Source: Nitrosomonas sp. (GTDB lineage: Bacteria; Pseudomonadota; Gammaproteobacteria; Burkholderiales; Nitrosomonadaceae). From it: DNA of 64,000 nucleotides. The notes below the pieces were generated by a model. It saw nothing but the letters and a program-made list of their open reading frames with translations. It was not told the DNA's origin and ran no database searches. Below are positions 1 to 8,173 of the stretch, piece by piece. The position numbers and the translations under genes are program-made. The first letter of the stretch is position 1, and every line of letters starts with the position of its first letter. The stretch covers positions 1,240,001 through 1,304,000 of the forward strand of contig JALDQW010000001.1 in the NCBI GenBank assembly GCA_031316255.1, read 5' to 3'.

Positions 1-62
1 ACCGCTGAAACTGGTTAGCGTATCGACACGAATTGTGTCGATCGGTCACCGGTTTCAGTGGT
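1..62. repeat. Imperfect 62-bp palindrome at the window edge
   Basis: Positions 1-15 pair with 48-62 with two mismatches, and an inner arm at 22-29 pairs perfectly with 35-42 around a 5-nt loop. The whole segment can fold into one long stem. No T-run follows, so a simple terminator is unlikely. It could be an extragenic palindrome or the sub-terminal part of an insertion sequence that lies to the left of the window. The fold is seen directly; its role is not known. Confidence 0.6.
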
Positions 63-65
63 CAA

Positions 66-120
66 CAAGCGAAGCGCGTTAGGTGATTGGCAAACTGACA
101 CAGAATTTTGAACACCCTCA
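66..120. mobile_element. Possible terminal repeat of an IS256/mutator-type insertion sequence
   Basis: Read on the minus strand, the segment starts GAGGGTGTTCAAAATTCTGT, a style of terminal repeat I associate with IS256-family elements. If right, the element's body lies left of the window and its end is near position 120. No transposase reading frame is visible inside the window, and the mate repeat and target duplication cannot be checked. The call rests on recalled resemblance only. Confidence 0.25.
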
Positions 121-607
121 TGATAAATGTAATTCTAAGTAATTAATCTATATTTTTTTTATTATAAAATCAACTGAAACCAGCTTAAATTTTTTTACCC
201 TTAGCAAACTTCCCTTCCTTCGCAGAATATGCGTTCCTTGAGAAGATAAGGTTATGAATACAGTTTATGCCGCTCGCTTATTCAAATTGTCATCAGATTG
301 TTCTTTCTCATGTATTAGGTTAAATATCTTCTTTGTTGAATTATTGGATTTTCTATCAAAAGTTCGAGATATGGCTCGGTATGGTTCACAGCGACTAGAT
401 AATTTGCCACCAGTGCAATTTATCACCATAACGTACATATCATTAAATTAAACTGATTCACTGTTTTGTGCATGGATGGTATTCTTATTTGAATGAAGTC
501 TGATACCACATAAAAAGAGAGTTATTAAAATTACGTTGCCGCGATTAATATAGGTGATTTTTGCTAGGTTATAATCGTGAAATTATATTGGATTTGACTG
601 GTAACTT
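121..607. other. AT-rich intergenic region, no convincing gene
   Basis: The stretch is AT-rich with homopolymer runs near 150-190. A 65-codon plus-strand frame at 254-451 lacks a clear ribosome site and has no recognisable protein character, so it is not called. I see no RNA gene or clear promoter here. Confidence 0.5.
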
Positions 608-610
608 GTG

Positions 611-925
611 ATGACTCAAGACATGAAAGACAAATTGTCAAGCCAATACGTTGTAGGCGACACGACAGATCATGGGAAAAAAATTGTGCATATTGTTGCG
701 CAAAAGGATGGTTATGTTGTTTATGTAGGAGATGATGGTAAACCTGGCTTTGAGTGTACTAAAGAACTTCATAATAATAAAACGACAAAGGGGTTCCGAC
801 AAAGGGGTTTGGTCTTGCATTCACACATTGTCTATATTTGGGAAATACAATTACAAAAACGGAGTATCCTTATAATACTGACCGTTAGTGCGGCCAGCGA
901 TATGTTTCTAGCAAATGAGAGGTGA
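611..925 (+). pseudogene. Small hypothetical ORF, probably a broken gene remnant
   Basis: The first 60 or so residues read like a small soluble protein, with several strand-like stretches (YVVGDTTDHGKKIVHIVAQK and then GYVVYVGDDGKPGF). From about residue 60 on, the sequence loses protein character and becomes an Ile/Leu/Arg-rich run that looks like translated non-coding DNA. A frameshift near 780-800 would explain this. GTG at 608 and ATG at 611 are adjacent possible starts, and neither has a good ribosome site. It ends within a few bases of the next gene. Family not recognised. Confidence 0.3.
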
Positions 926-930
926 ACCTG

Positions 931-1137
931 GTGAGTAGCAAAGATGTACTGGAACAAGCATTAAAGCTTAAACCAAACGAGAGATTTCTGGTGGTCGAAG
1001 GGATCATAAAGAGCTTGGATGAACCTGATCGCTCACTAGACGCAATATGGGCAGACGAGGCAGAAAAGCGACTCAAAGCCTATCGAGCAGGCACCCTTGA
1101 AGGTATACCTATCGAGGAAGTATTCAAGAAAGAATAA
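931..1137 (+). CDS. Antitoxin of a type II addiction module (RelB/ParD-like, TIGR02574 style)
   Basis: A 68-residue protein rich in charged helix, with the pattern LKLKPNERFLVVEGIIKSLD followed by a short acidic-basic tail ending IEEVFKKE. This pattern is typical of the 'addiction module component' antitoxins that pair with ParE/RelE toxins and are thought to neutralise them and repress their own operon. GTG at 931 is preferred over GTG at 922 because GAGAGG at 917-922 sits at proper distance from it. The stop codon overlaps the toxin start by one base (TAATG), as expected for a co-translated toxin-antitoxin pair. Confidence 0.8.
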   Translation: MSSKDVLEQALKLKPNERFLVVEGIIKSLDEPDRSLDAIWADEAEKRLKAYRAGTLEGIPIEEVFKKE

Positions 1138-1433
1138 TGCGAGTTTTATTTTCAGAACTTGCAAAACAAGAACTTGATGATGCAAGCCAATACTACGAAA
1201 TTGAATTTCAAGGACTTGGAAAACAGTTTCGAGAAGAGATTAAATTGGCGGCAAAAAGGATTTCAGAATATCCAGAGGCGTGGTCTGTAGAACGAGGCGA
1301 TATCCGGAAATGTCTTCTTCACAAGTTTCCGTATAAACTACTTTACTCTATTGAAAAAGATCACATCATTATTATTGCCGTTGCGCACCAGCATAGAAAA
1401 CCAGAGTACTGGGTTGGAAAGGAAAAAACATAA
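1137..1433 (+). CDS. ParE/RelE-superfamily toxin
   Basis: A 98-residue protein with the ParE/RelE fold signature: an N-terminal strand, a helical hairpin (ELAKQELDDASQYYEIE then the LGKQFREEIKLAAKRI helix), then IRKCLLHKFPYKLLYSIEKD and a closing strand IIIIAVAHQHRKPEYW. The C-terminal His-Arg-Lys stretch is common in this superfamily. Members inhibit gyrase (ParE) or cut mRNA at the ribosome (RelE). The 'FPYKLLY' and 'HQHRKPEYW' wording is closest to the ParE-like branch that pairs with TIGR02574 antitoxins. It is translationally coupled to the upstream antitoxin. Which target it hits cannot be told from sequence. Confidence 0.82.
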   Translation: MRVLFSELAKQELDDASQYYEIEFQGLGKQFREEIKLAAKRISEYPEAWSVERGDIRKCLLHKFPYKLLYSIEKDHIIIIAVAHQHRKPEYWVGKEKT

Positions 1434-1568
1434 CCAGGTGTCGCGATCTGTTTAATTTGCCAGTTGTTGCTTAAAAATAGTAATTCACACAGGACAGCTT
1501 TGATCCAAAAGAATTAATACGTTATTCAGCTCTTCTGCCTGACAAAAAGGTTTAACCAGAAAGTGTCA

Positions 1569-2738
1569 CTAGCGAACCTGTTCTGATTCTTCATTCACCA
1601 TTTCCGGTATTTCAGCTGTGGTCATTTGTTGATTCATTTCACCCGCCCAGGTCGCATTTTGCGGCAGCGTATTCTGTACATGTTTGGCTTGATTCAAATA
1701 TGAATGTATCGTCAAATCCTGTTGCGTAACCGGTATCGCGGTAGCAAGTGGATCACGGATTATTTCATCGATCAGTTTTTCATTAACCGTAAGATGGGGA
1801 CGCGCATTGATTTGTGCTTTAAGGGCGGTTCGCGTGGCTTTCATTGATTGACTGAACAGCTTGTCGTGCTTGCGCTTGTCGTCTTCCAGTACCGGATAAG
1901 CCTGCAGGTACAATTGATCGCCGCGCCAGCCGAAAAGCCGGGGCTGATTGATCACCCGAACTGGGGTACCGACCGTTACATCGTCAAACAACCCGACAAT
2001 ATCTTCCGGATACATGCGGATGCAGCCAAAGCTGCCACGAAGGCCAATGCTTGCCGGCTTATTGGTGCCATGTATGGCATAGCTTGGCCAGGAAAGTCTT
2101 AATACATGAGAACCCATCGGATTATCCGGTCCTGGCGGAACAACGGCTGGAAGAGGATTACCGTTTTTGGCATATTCTCTGTGTATTGACGGTGTCGGCC
2201 GCCAGACTGGATTCTCGTCCTTGACGGTAATCCGGGTTATCCCCTCCGGGGTTTTCCATTGCAAGCGGCCAATGCCGACCGGATGGGTAATGACTCTCTG
2301 CGGCTCGCCGTCTTTAACCTCAGGGAAATAAAACAAACGCATTGCCGCGAGATTGATTACGATGCCTTCCCGGGGCGCGTCCGGTAATACAAATTGTGTC
2401 GGAATCACAATCTGCGTTCCTTTTCCCGGCAGCCACGGATCAACATCCGGATTAGCGCTTACGATCTCATCAAAGCCTAGATTGAACCGCCGCGCTATAT
2501 CCGAGAGCGTATCTTCATATTCGGCGGTGATCACCTGCACGCTGCCAACGACATCGTCGCGGAACGCATCAAAAATGAATTCATGGCTGGCCTGAGGCAC
2601 AGGCAGCGTACTGGCTATCGGCGCGGAATCTTCAGGTGACTGGCTCAAAAACGTCTGACAGCCGCTTAGAAGAATAATAACGAATAGGCCGCAGCTATAT
2701 TGCCTAGCGTGCTTTGACCATGAAATTGATTTAATCAT
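1569..2738 (-). CDS. L,D-transpeptidase lipoprotein with LysM domain (YkuD family)
   Basis: This periplasmic enzyme of the ErfK/YbiS type should form 3-3 peptidoglycan cross-links or attach proteins to the wall. The start at 2738 gives 389 residues and places a clean lipoprotein signal (LLSGC, lipidated Cys27) at the N-terminus; the longer frame from 2852 adds an implausible second hydrophobic leader. A LysM-like segment lies at about 68-117. The YkuD domain follows, with the catalytic motif H223-G-T ... S-x-G-C239-I-R-M. A Gln/Glu-rich tail of about 130 residues follows the catalytic core, as in several Gram-negative members. The gene is divergent from the glycolate operon and shares a 160-bp upstream region with it. 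Confidence 0.9.
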   Translation of the reverse strand: MIKSISWSKHARQYSCGLFVIILLSGCQTFLSQSPEDSAPIASTLPVPQASHEFIFDAFRDDVVGSVQVITAEYEDTLSDIARRFNLGFDEIVSANPDVDPWLPGKGTQIVIPTQFVLPDAPREGIVINLAAMRLFYFPEVKDGEPQRVITHPVGIGRLQWKTPEGITRITVKDENPVWRPTPSIHREYAKNGNPLPAVVPPGPDNPMGSHVLRLSWPSYAIHGTNKPASIGLRGSFGCIRMYPEDIVGLFDDVTVGTPVRVINQPRLFGWRGDQLYLQAYPVLEDDKRKHDKLFSQSMKATRTALKAQINARPHLTVNEKLIDEIIRDPLATAIPVTQQDLTIHSYLNQAKHVQNTLPQNATWAGEMNQQMTTAEIPEMVNEESEQVR

Positions 2739-2897
2739 ATGTATTATTTGGATATTTGCTCTTTTTAATTTACAGTGTTTTTGTAGATAGCTCAACAAGT
2801 ATGAAGAAATACAGACAATTATTGTTAATATCTTTATACTAAATAACAACAAACAGCAACAAGCTGCTGCTTTTCATACAATATTTTGCAAGTCAAT

Positions 2898-3812
2898 ATG
2901 GCAAACATCGGTTTTATCGGTCTGGGCATCATGGGTAAATCCATGGCCGGACATCTGATTCAGGGTGGACATACTGTTTTTCTTCAGACACGAAGCGGCG
3001 TGCCGAACGATCTGGTCGCGCTGGGCGGAATCGCTTGTGCGACACCCATGGAAGCGGCGCAACGCGCAGAGATGATTATTACAATGCTGCCCGATACACC
3101 GGATGTCGAAAAAGTACTGTTTGGCGCAAACGGTGTGACTGCGGGTATACAAAATTCCGGCGATAATCCGCAGATACGCCGCACCATTATCGATATGAGC
3201 ACGATTTCGCCACTGGCTACCCGCGAATTCGCTGCACGAATAAATAAACTCGGGCATGATTATGTTGATGCACCGGTTTCCGGGGGCGATGTTGGTGCTC
3301 AAAATGCAGCATTGACGATCATGGTCGGTGCGAACGAAGCGGTATTTAACACGGTCAAACCTGTTTTTGAATTAATGGGTAAACAGGTCACCTTAATCGG
3401 TGAAAACGGCGCAGGCCAGGTCTGTAAAATTGCCAACCAGATTATCGTCGCGCTGACGATAGAAGCTGTGGGCGAGGCGCTATTGTTTGTTTCAAAATCC
3501 GGCGCCGATCCTGAAAAAGTGCGTCAGGCATTAATGGGTGGCTTTGCAGGTTCCCGGGTACTGGAAGTTCATGGCGAACGCATGATTAACCGCCGTTTTG
3601 ATCCTGGCTTTCGAATTGAATTACAGCAAAAAGATCTGGATATCGTTCTTGCCAGCGCGTCAGCACTTGGCATCAGTCTGCCCAATACTGCGACAGCGCA
3701 TGAACTGTATAATGCATGTATCGCACATGGTGGCGCAAAATGGGATAATTCAGCTATAGTAAGAATGCTGGAAAAACTGGCCAACCATGAAATAAAAAAG
3801 AAAACAGAATAA
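2898..3812 (+). CDS. glxR: 2-hydroxy-3-oxopropionate (tartronate semialdehyde) reductase
   Basis: A 304-residue NAD(P)-dependent beta-hydroxyacid dehydrogenase. The N-terminal Rossmann motif GFIGLGIMGKSMAGHL is followed by the substrate-site motif DAPVSGGDVGAQNAALTIMV and the catalytic-Lys motif GQVCKIANQIIV. These are the family signatures of GarR/GlxR, which reduces tartronate semialdehyde to glycerate. ATG at 2898 directly precedes the Rossmann strand; a TTG 12 bases upstream is less likely. The neighbouring glcDEF genes make glyoxylate, whose condensation product is this enzyme's substrate, so the context supports the call over 3-hydroxyisobutyrate dehydrogenase. Glyoxylate carboligase itself is not in the window. 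Confidence 0.85.
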   Translation: MANIGFIGLGIMGKSMAGHLIQGGHTVFLQTRSGVPNDLVALGGIACATPMEAAQRAEMIITMLPDTPDVEKVLFGANGVTAGIQNSGDNPQIRRTIIDMSTISPLATREFAARINKLGHDYVDAPVSGGDVGAQNAALTIMVGANEAVFNTVKPVFELMGKQVTLIGENGAGQVCKIANQIIVALTIEAVGEALLFVSKSGADPEKVRQALMGGFAGSRVLEVHGERMINRRFDPGFRIELQQKDLDIVLASASALGISLPNTATAHELYNACIAHGGAKWDNSAIVRMLEKLANHEIKKKTE

Positions 3813-3834
3813 TACGCTTTGTTAAATAGCCTCC

Positions 3835-5289
3835 ATGTCACCAAAAGACTTAATCAACGCCTTGTGCGCGTTCCTGCCTGCAGAAGCGGTATTGCACGAA
3901 ACTGAAGATCTCAGGCCCTACGAGTGCGACGGCCTGTCCGCTTACCGGCAAACGCCGATGATTGTCGTTCTGCCAAAATCGGAAGCACAAGTTGCCCGGA
4001 TATTGCAACTCTGTCATGCCACACAAACCCCTTTAGTTGCCCGCGGCGCGGGTACCGGGCTATCCGGCGGCGCATTACCGCATGCCAAAGGTATCTTAAT
4101 GTCGCTGGCAAAATTAAACCAAATTCTTGAAGTAGATCCGCTCGCTCGAACGGCGCGCGTCCAGCCGGGCGTCAGAAATCTGGCGATCAGTGATGCAGCC
4201 AGACCGCACGGGCTATATTACGCGCCCGATCCATCCTCGCAGATTGCCTGCTCTATAGGCGGTAATGTTGCGGAAAACTCCGGCGGGGTGCATTGTCTGA
4301 AATATGGCCTGACAGTCCATAACATTCTTAAATTACGCCTGTTAACGATAGATGGCGAGCATCACGAAATTGGCGGCGATGGACTCGATAGCCCCGGCTT
4401 TGATCTGCTTGCATTGATGACAGGCAGTGAAGGCATGCTCGGCATTGTCACTGAAATTACCGTGAAACTGATGCCCATTCCCGAAAAGGCGCAACTGGTT
4501 ATGGCGGCTTTTGACGATGTTCAGAAGGCCGGCAATGCGGTCGCCAATGTCATAGCCGCCGGAATCATTCCCGCCGGAATGGAAATGATGGATAAAATCA
4601 CTATCCATGCGGTCGAGGAATTCCTGCATGCCGGTTATGATTTGGATGCACAAGCCATTCTGTTGTGCGAATCTGACGGCGCAACCGAGGAAGTTGCCGA
4701 TGAAATTGAACGTATCAACGCCATTATGAAAACCAGCGGCGCGACCAGTGTCAGCACTTCCCGCGATGAAACGGAACGATTGCGCTTCTGGGCGGGCCGC
4801 AAAGCCGCTTTCCCCGCCGCTGGACGCGTCTCTCCCGATTATTACTGCATGGACGGCACCATCCCCAGAAAACATCTGGCAACGGTTTTAAGCGGAATAG
4901 AAACACTGTCAGAAGAATACGGCCTGCGTTGCATGAATGTGTTTCATGCCGGTGACGGCAACTTGCACCCGCTCATTCTTTATGATGCCAACACACCGGG
5001 AGAACTGGAAAAAACCGAAGAATTTGGCGGAAAAATTCTGGAAATGTGTATTCAGGCCGGCGGCACCATCACCGGCGAGCATGGTGTCGGCATGGAAAAA
5101 ATCAACCAGATGTGTGTGCAGTTCAAGTCGAGTGAACTGGATATTTTTCATGGCGTTAAATCGGCTTTCGATCCACAGGGATTGTTGAATCCGGGGAAAG
5201 CCGTCCCTACATTACATCGCTGCGCCGAACTGGGCGCAATGCATGTGCACAGTGGTTCGGAAAGATTCCCTGATTTACCCCGCTTCTGA
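3835..5289 (+). CDS. glcD: Glycolate oxidase FAD-linked subunit GlcD
   Basis: A 484-residue flavoprotein that oxidises glycolate to glyoxylate as part of the GlcDEF complex, passing electrons to the respiratory chain. The FAD (PCMH) domain shows ARGAGTGLSGGALPHAKG and IGGNVAENSGGVHCLKYGLT. The C-terminal FAD-oxidase domain shows HAGDGNLHP and TITGEHGVGMEKI, both diagnostic for GlcD/D-lactate dehydrogenase-type enzymes. It starts 22 bases after glxR and leads directly into glcE. In autotrophs that fix carbon with RuBisCO, this complex salvages 2-phosphoglycolate; that role is inferred here. Confidence 0.95.
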   Translation: MSPKDLINALCAFLPAEAVLHETEDLRPYECDGLSAYRQTPMIVVLPKSEAQVARILQLCHATQTPLVARGAGTGLSGGALPHAKGILMSLAKLNQILEVDPLARTARVQPGVRNLAISDAARPHGLYYAPDPSSQIACSIGGNVAENSGGVHCLKYGLTVHNILKLRLLTIDGEHHEIGGDGLDSPGFDLLALMTGSEGMLGIVTEITVKLMPIPEKAQLVMAAFDDVQKAGNAVANVIAAGIIPAGMEMMDKITIHAVEEFLHAGYDLDAQAILLCESDGATEEVADEIERINAIMKTSGATSVSTSRDETERLRFWAGRKAAFPAAGRVSPDYYCMDGTIPRKHLATVLSGIETLSEEYGLRCMNVFHAGDGNLHPLILYDANTPGELEKTEEFGGKILEMCIQAGGTITGEHGVGMEKINQMCVQFKSSELDIFHGVKSAFDPQGLLNPGKAVPTLHRCAELGAMHVHSGSERFPDLPRF

Positions 5290-5312
5290 AAACCAGACCT
5301 GCTTTATTTCAC

Positions 5313-6404
5313 ATGAACGCTGTTATCGATCATTTTTCTTCTACCATCCGGGCCGCCGCAGAAGGCAGTCAACCCCTGTCTATCGCGGGTGGCGGCAGCA
5401 AGGCATTCTATGGTTATCCGTCAACCACGCAGGCGAAAAAACTGGATGTAACGCCCTACCGGGGTGTTATCGATTACGAACCGACCGAACTGGTCATCAC
5501 CGCCCGTGCAGGCACGCCATTAATGGAAATTGAATCGTTACTGCATGAAAATGGCCAGATGCTGGCATTTGAACCGCCACACTTTTCCAATGCATCCACT
5601 TTGGGCGGCAGTGTTGCCGCCGGTTTATCCGGCCCGCGCCGCCCATCTGCAGGCGCTGTACGCGATTTCATGCTCGGTGTGCGCATGCTGGATGGAAATG
5701 GCCGGGACTTGCATTTTGGTGGACAAGTCATGAAAAATGTAGCGGGTTACGATGTATCCCGTTTGATGGCAGGCGCTATGGGCACGCTGGGTGTATTACT
5801 GGAAGTTTCACTCAAGGTGTTACCGTTACCGGCTGTTGAACGCACCTTGATTCTGGACATGGACGAAGCCTGTGCAATTGAATTCACCAATCGCTGGGCA
5901 GGCAAGCCATTGCCAATTTCTGCAACAGGCTTTACCAGCAATCGATTGTATATCCGTTTGTCCGGTTCAGAGTCCGCAGTCAGCGCCGCACAAAAACAGC
6001 TCGGCGGAGAAATCTTTAGCGAAGGCGATTTTTTTTGGAAATCTTTGCGCGATCAAACGCATAATTTTTTTAAACCGGCCATCTCGCTCTGGCGCCTGTC
6101 AATCAAATCGACCGCATCCCCGTTATCGTTACCCAAACTGCACGCAAGGCAATTGATTGAGTGGAATGGCGCGTTACGCTGGCTGGCCTGTGACGAAGAA
6201 TGCAGCGGCAACGCTACGGCAAATTCAATACGACAAGCGGCCAAATCAGCGGGTGGCCATGCCACACTTTTCCGCAGCCAGAACCAGGCCGCACTGCGAT
6301 TTCAACCGCTTGAACCCGGGCTAATGCGCATCCATCAGCGCCTGAAACAAAAATTTGATCCTGCGGGAATTTTGAATCCTGGCAGGCTTTATCCTGAATT
6401 TTAA
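5313..6404 (+). CDS. glcE: Glycolate oxidase subunit GlcE
   Basis: A 363-residue second FAD-binding subunit of glycolate oxidase. It shows a shortened PCMH domain with AGGGSKAFYGYP, GGSVAAGLSGPRRPSAGAVR and the motif QVMKNVAGYDVSRLMAGAMG, then ends with the GILNPGRLYPEF tail common to GlcE. It lacks the large C-terminal oxidase half of GlcD, as expected. The gap from glcD is 23 bases and to glcF 6 bases, so the three genes are one transcription unit. Confidence 0.94.
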   Translation: MNAVIDHFSSTIRAAAEGSQPLSIAGGGSKAFYGYPSTTQAKKLDVTPYRGVIDYEPTELVITARAGTPLMEIESLLHENGQMLAFEPPHFSNASTLGGSVAAGLSGPRRPSAGAVRDFMLGVRMLDGNGRDLHFGGQVMKNVAGYDVSRLMAGAMGTLGVLLEVSLKVLPLPAVERTLILDMDEACAIEFTNRWAGKPLPISATGFTSNRLYIRLSGSESAVSAAQKQLGGEIFSEGDFFWKSLRDQTHNFFKPAISLWRLSIKSTASPLSLPKLHARQLIEWNGALRWLACDEECSGNATANSIRQAAKSAGGHATLFRSQNQAALRFQPLEPGLMRIHQRLKQKFDPAGILNPGRLYPEF

Positions 6405-6410
6405 GAAGCC

Positions 6411-7691
6411 ATGCAAACCAGACTCGCCGATTTCATCAAAAACTCACCCCAGGGAAAAGATGCAGACGCCATTTTACGCAGTTGCGTGCATTGCGGATTT
6501 TGTCTGGCGACCTGCCCGACTTACCAGTTACTCGGTGACGAACTGGACAGTCCCAGAGGGCGTATTTACCTGATGAAGCAGATGCTCGAAGGTCAGCCCG
6601 TGACGCAAAAAACCCAGTTGCATCTGGACCGGTGTCTGACCTGCCGCGCCTGTGAAACCACCTGTCCGTCCGGTGTGCGCTATGCGGAACTGGTTGATAT
6701 CAGCCGCGACCTGATTGAAAAACAGGTTGATCGCCCTGCTGGAAAAAAAGGATTGCGGTACCTGTTACGCAAAATCCTTCCGAACCCCTTACTGTTTAAA
6801 CCATTGATTAAAATCGGGCGATTGTTTCGCCCGTTCCTGCCGCACAGTTTAAAAAAATCGATTCCGGCAAAACCCAACAATGCAGTACGGCAATGGCCCG
6901 CACCGCGTCATAAACGTAAAATGATGGTGCTTGACGGCTGCGTACAACCGACATTGTCGCCAAATATTAATTCGGCTGCTGCACGGGTTCTGGATGCGCT
7001 GGATATCTCACTGATAAAATCGGCGCAGGCCGGCTGTTGCGGCGCGATCGCCTTTCACCTGAATGCACAGGAAGAAGGCATGGAGGCCATGCGCAAAAAT
7101 ATCGATGCATGGTGGCCGTTTATTGAACGCAATGAAATTGAAGCGATTGTCATGACCGCAAGCGGCTGCGGAGTGACCGTCAAGGATTATGGCCATATCC
7201 TGCGCCACGACCAGGCGTACGCAGAAAAAGCCGAACGGATCTCGGCCATGACCAGGGATATCAGTGAAATTCTGGTTACGGAGCAGGAAAAATTGATACA
7301 GCTGCTACGAAAATCAAGGAAAGATTCAACTCCCAGCAAATTTGCCTTCCATTCACCCTGCACGCTACAACATGGTCAACAAATCAAAGGCCTGATTGAA
7401 CACATTTTGCAGACAGCCGGCTTCGAACTCGCTTCAGTTCCAGACGCACACCTGTGCTGCGGCTCCGCAGGCACTTATTCCATTTTACAGCCCGAGTTGT
7501 CGCAACAGTTACTCAGAAACAAAGTATCCGCACTTGAATCCGGCAGTCCTCAACAAATCCTAACTGCCAATATCGGTTGCCTGATGCATATACAAAGCGG
7601 CACGGCTTTACCGGTCAGGCACTGGATTGAAGTGCTGGAAGAACACATTCATAAAGACGGCATTGATACTGATCCGAAATTGACCAGGTAA
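6411..7691 (+). CDS. glcF: Glycolate oxidase iron-sulfur subunit GlcF
   Basis: A 426-residue iron-sulfur electron-transfer subunit. Two 4Fe-4S motifs are visible: C25-x2-C28-x2-C31-x3-C35-P and C75-x2-C78-x2-C81-x3-C85-P. They are followed by two CCG-type domains (GCCGAIAFH near 210 and LCCGSAGTYS near 350) of the kind found in heterodisulfide-reductase-like proteins. It passes electrons from the GlcD/GlcE flavins to the membrane quinone pool. It is the last gene of the operon; a weak hairpin (7896-7901 pairing with 7912-7917) lies 200 bases downstream. Confidence 0.95.
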   Translation: MQTRLADFIKNSPQGKDADAILRSCVHCGFCLATCPTYQLLGDELDSPRGRIYLMKQMLEGQPVTQKTQLHLDRCLTCRACETTCPSGVRYAELVDISRDLIEKQVDRPAGKKGLRYLLRKILPNPLLFKPLIKIGRLFRPFLPHSLKKSIPAKPNNAVRQWPAPRHKRKMMVLDGCVQPTLSPNINSAAARVLDALDISLIKSAQAGCCGAIAFHLNAQEEGMEAMRKNIDAWWPFIERNEIEAIVMTASGCGVTVKDYGHILRHDQAYAEKAERISAMTRDISEILVTEQEKLIQLLRKSRKDSTPSKFAFHSPCTLQHGQQIKGLIEHILQTAGFELASVPDAHLCCGSAGTYSILQPELSQQLLRNKVSALESGSPQQILTANIGCLMHIQSGTALPVRHWIEVLEEHIHKDGIDTDPKLTR

Positions 7692-8173
7692 CTTACGTTT
7701 TAAGCGGCGATGGATGTTTTCCGTCAACATTCCTAGCCACATCTATCCGATGTCAGCCTATTTAGTTGTACAAAAACTGGATAAGATTTTTCCTCCAAAT
7801 TTATTCTGAAAGAAAAGTTAGCAGGATAGTTGTAATTATTTTTTATTTACTAAAATATTCATACAGAAAATAACACGTTAACTTTGCCATTTTAGTGGCC
7901 AACTATTCATGGCCACCTCACCTTTAGTCCTTTAGAGCAATTCCATTTTTTTTCACGTAATTGTGAGTTTTTTCACTGTGCGGTTTAAAACATCACTGTA
8001 ATCTTCACCCGCTCCTGACCGGGATGAGTATGCAGCCGATCGAAAAATCGACATAGCAAATTAATTATTCAACGTGTAACCAAGTACAGGAGAGTGTAGC
8101 TATCCGATAAAGATGGATTTTCGAATGCTCATTAAGCAATGTATTCAATAACTTTTTATTGCAAGGAGAAATT
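7692..8173. other. Intergenic region between glcF and the secreted tandem pair
   Basis: This 480-bp stretch contains no gene that I can support. It holds a weak 6-bp hairpin at 7896-7917, a CRP-like dyad at 7962-7977 and a candidate -10 box at 7997-8002 (listed separately). The ribosome site AAGGAGA at 8163-8169 belongs to the next gene. A long untranslated leader of about 160 bases is implied if the promoter is real. Confidence 0.5.
7962..8002 (+). promoter_or_regulatory. Putative CRP/FNR-family activator site with -10 box
   Basis: TGTGA-N6-TCACT at 7962-7977 matches nine of ten positions of the CRP half-site consensus TGTGA-N6-TCACA. A TGTAAT hexamer at 7997-8002 would put the activator near -40, the geometry of a class II activated promoter. 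It would drive the secreted pair starting at 8174. No good -35 box is visible, which fits an activator-dependent promoter. The site is inferred from consensus only. Confidence 0.35.

Noticed and set aside
254..451. 65-codon plus-strand ORF in the left intergenic region
   Set aside because: No ribosome site, low-complexity hydrophobic-to-random composition and no resemblance to a protein family.
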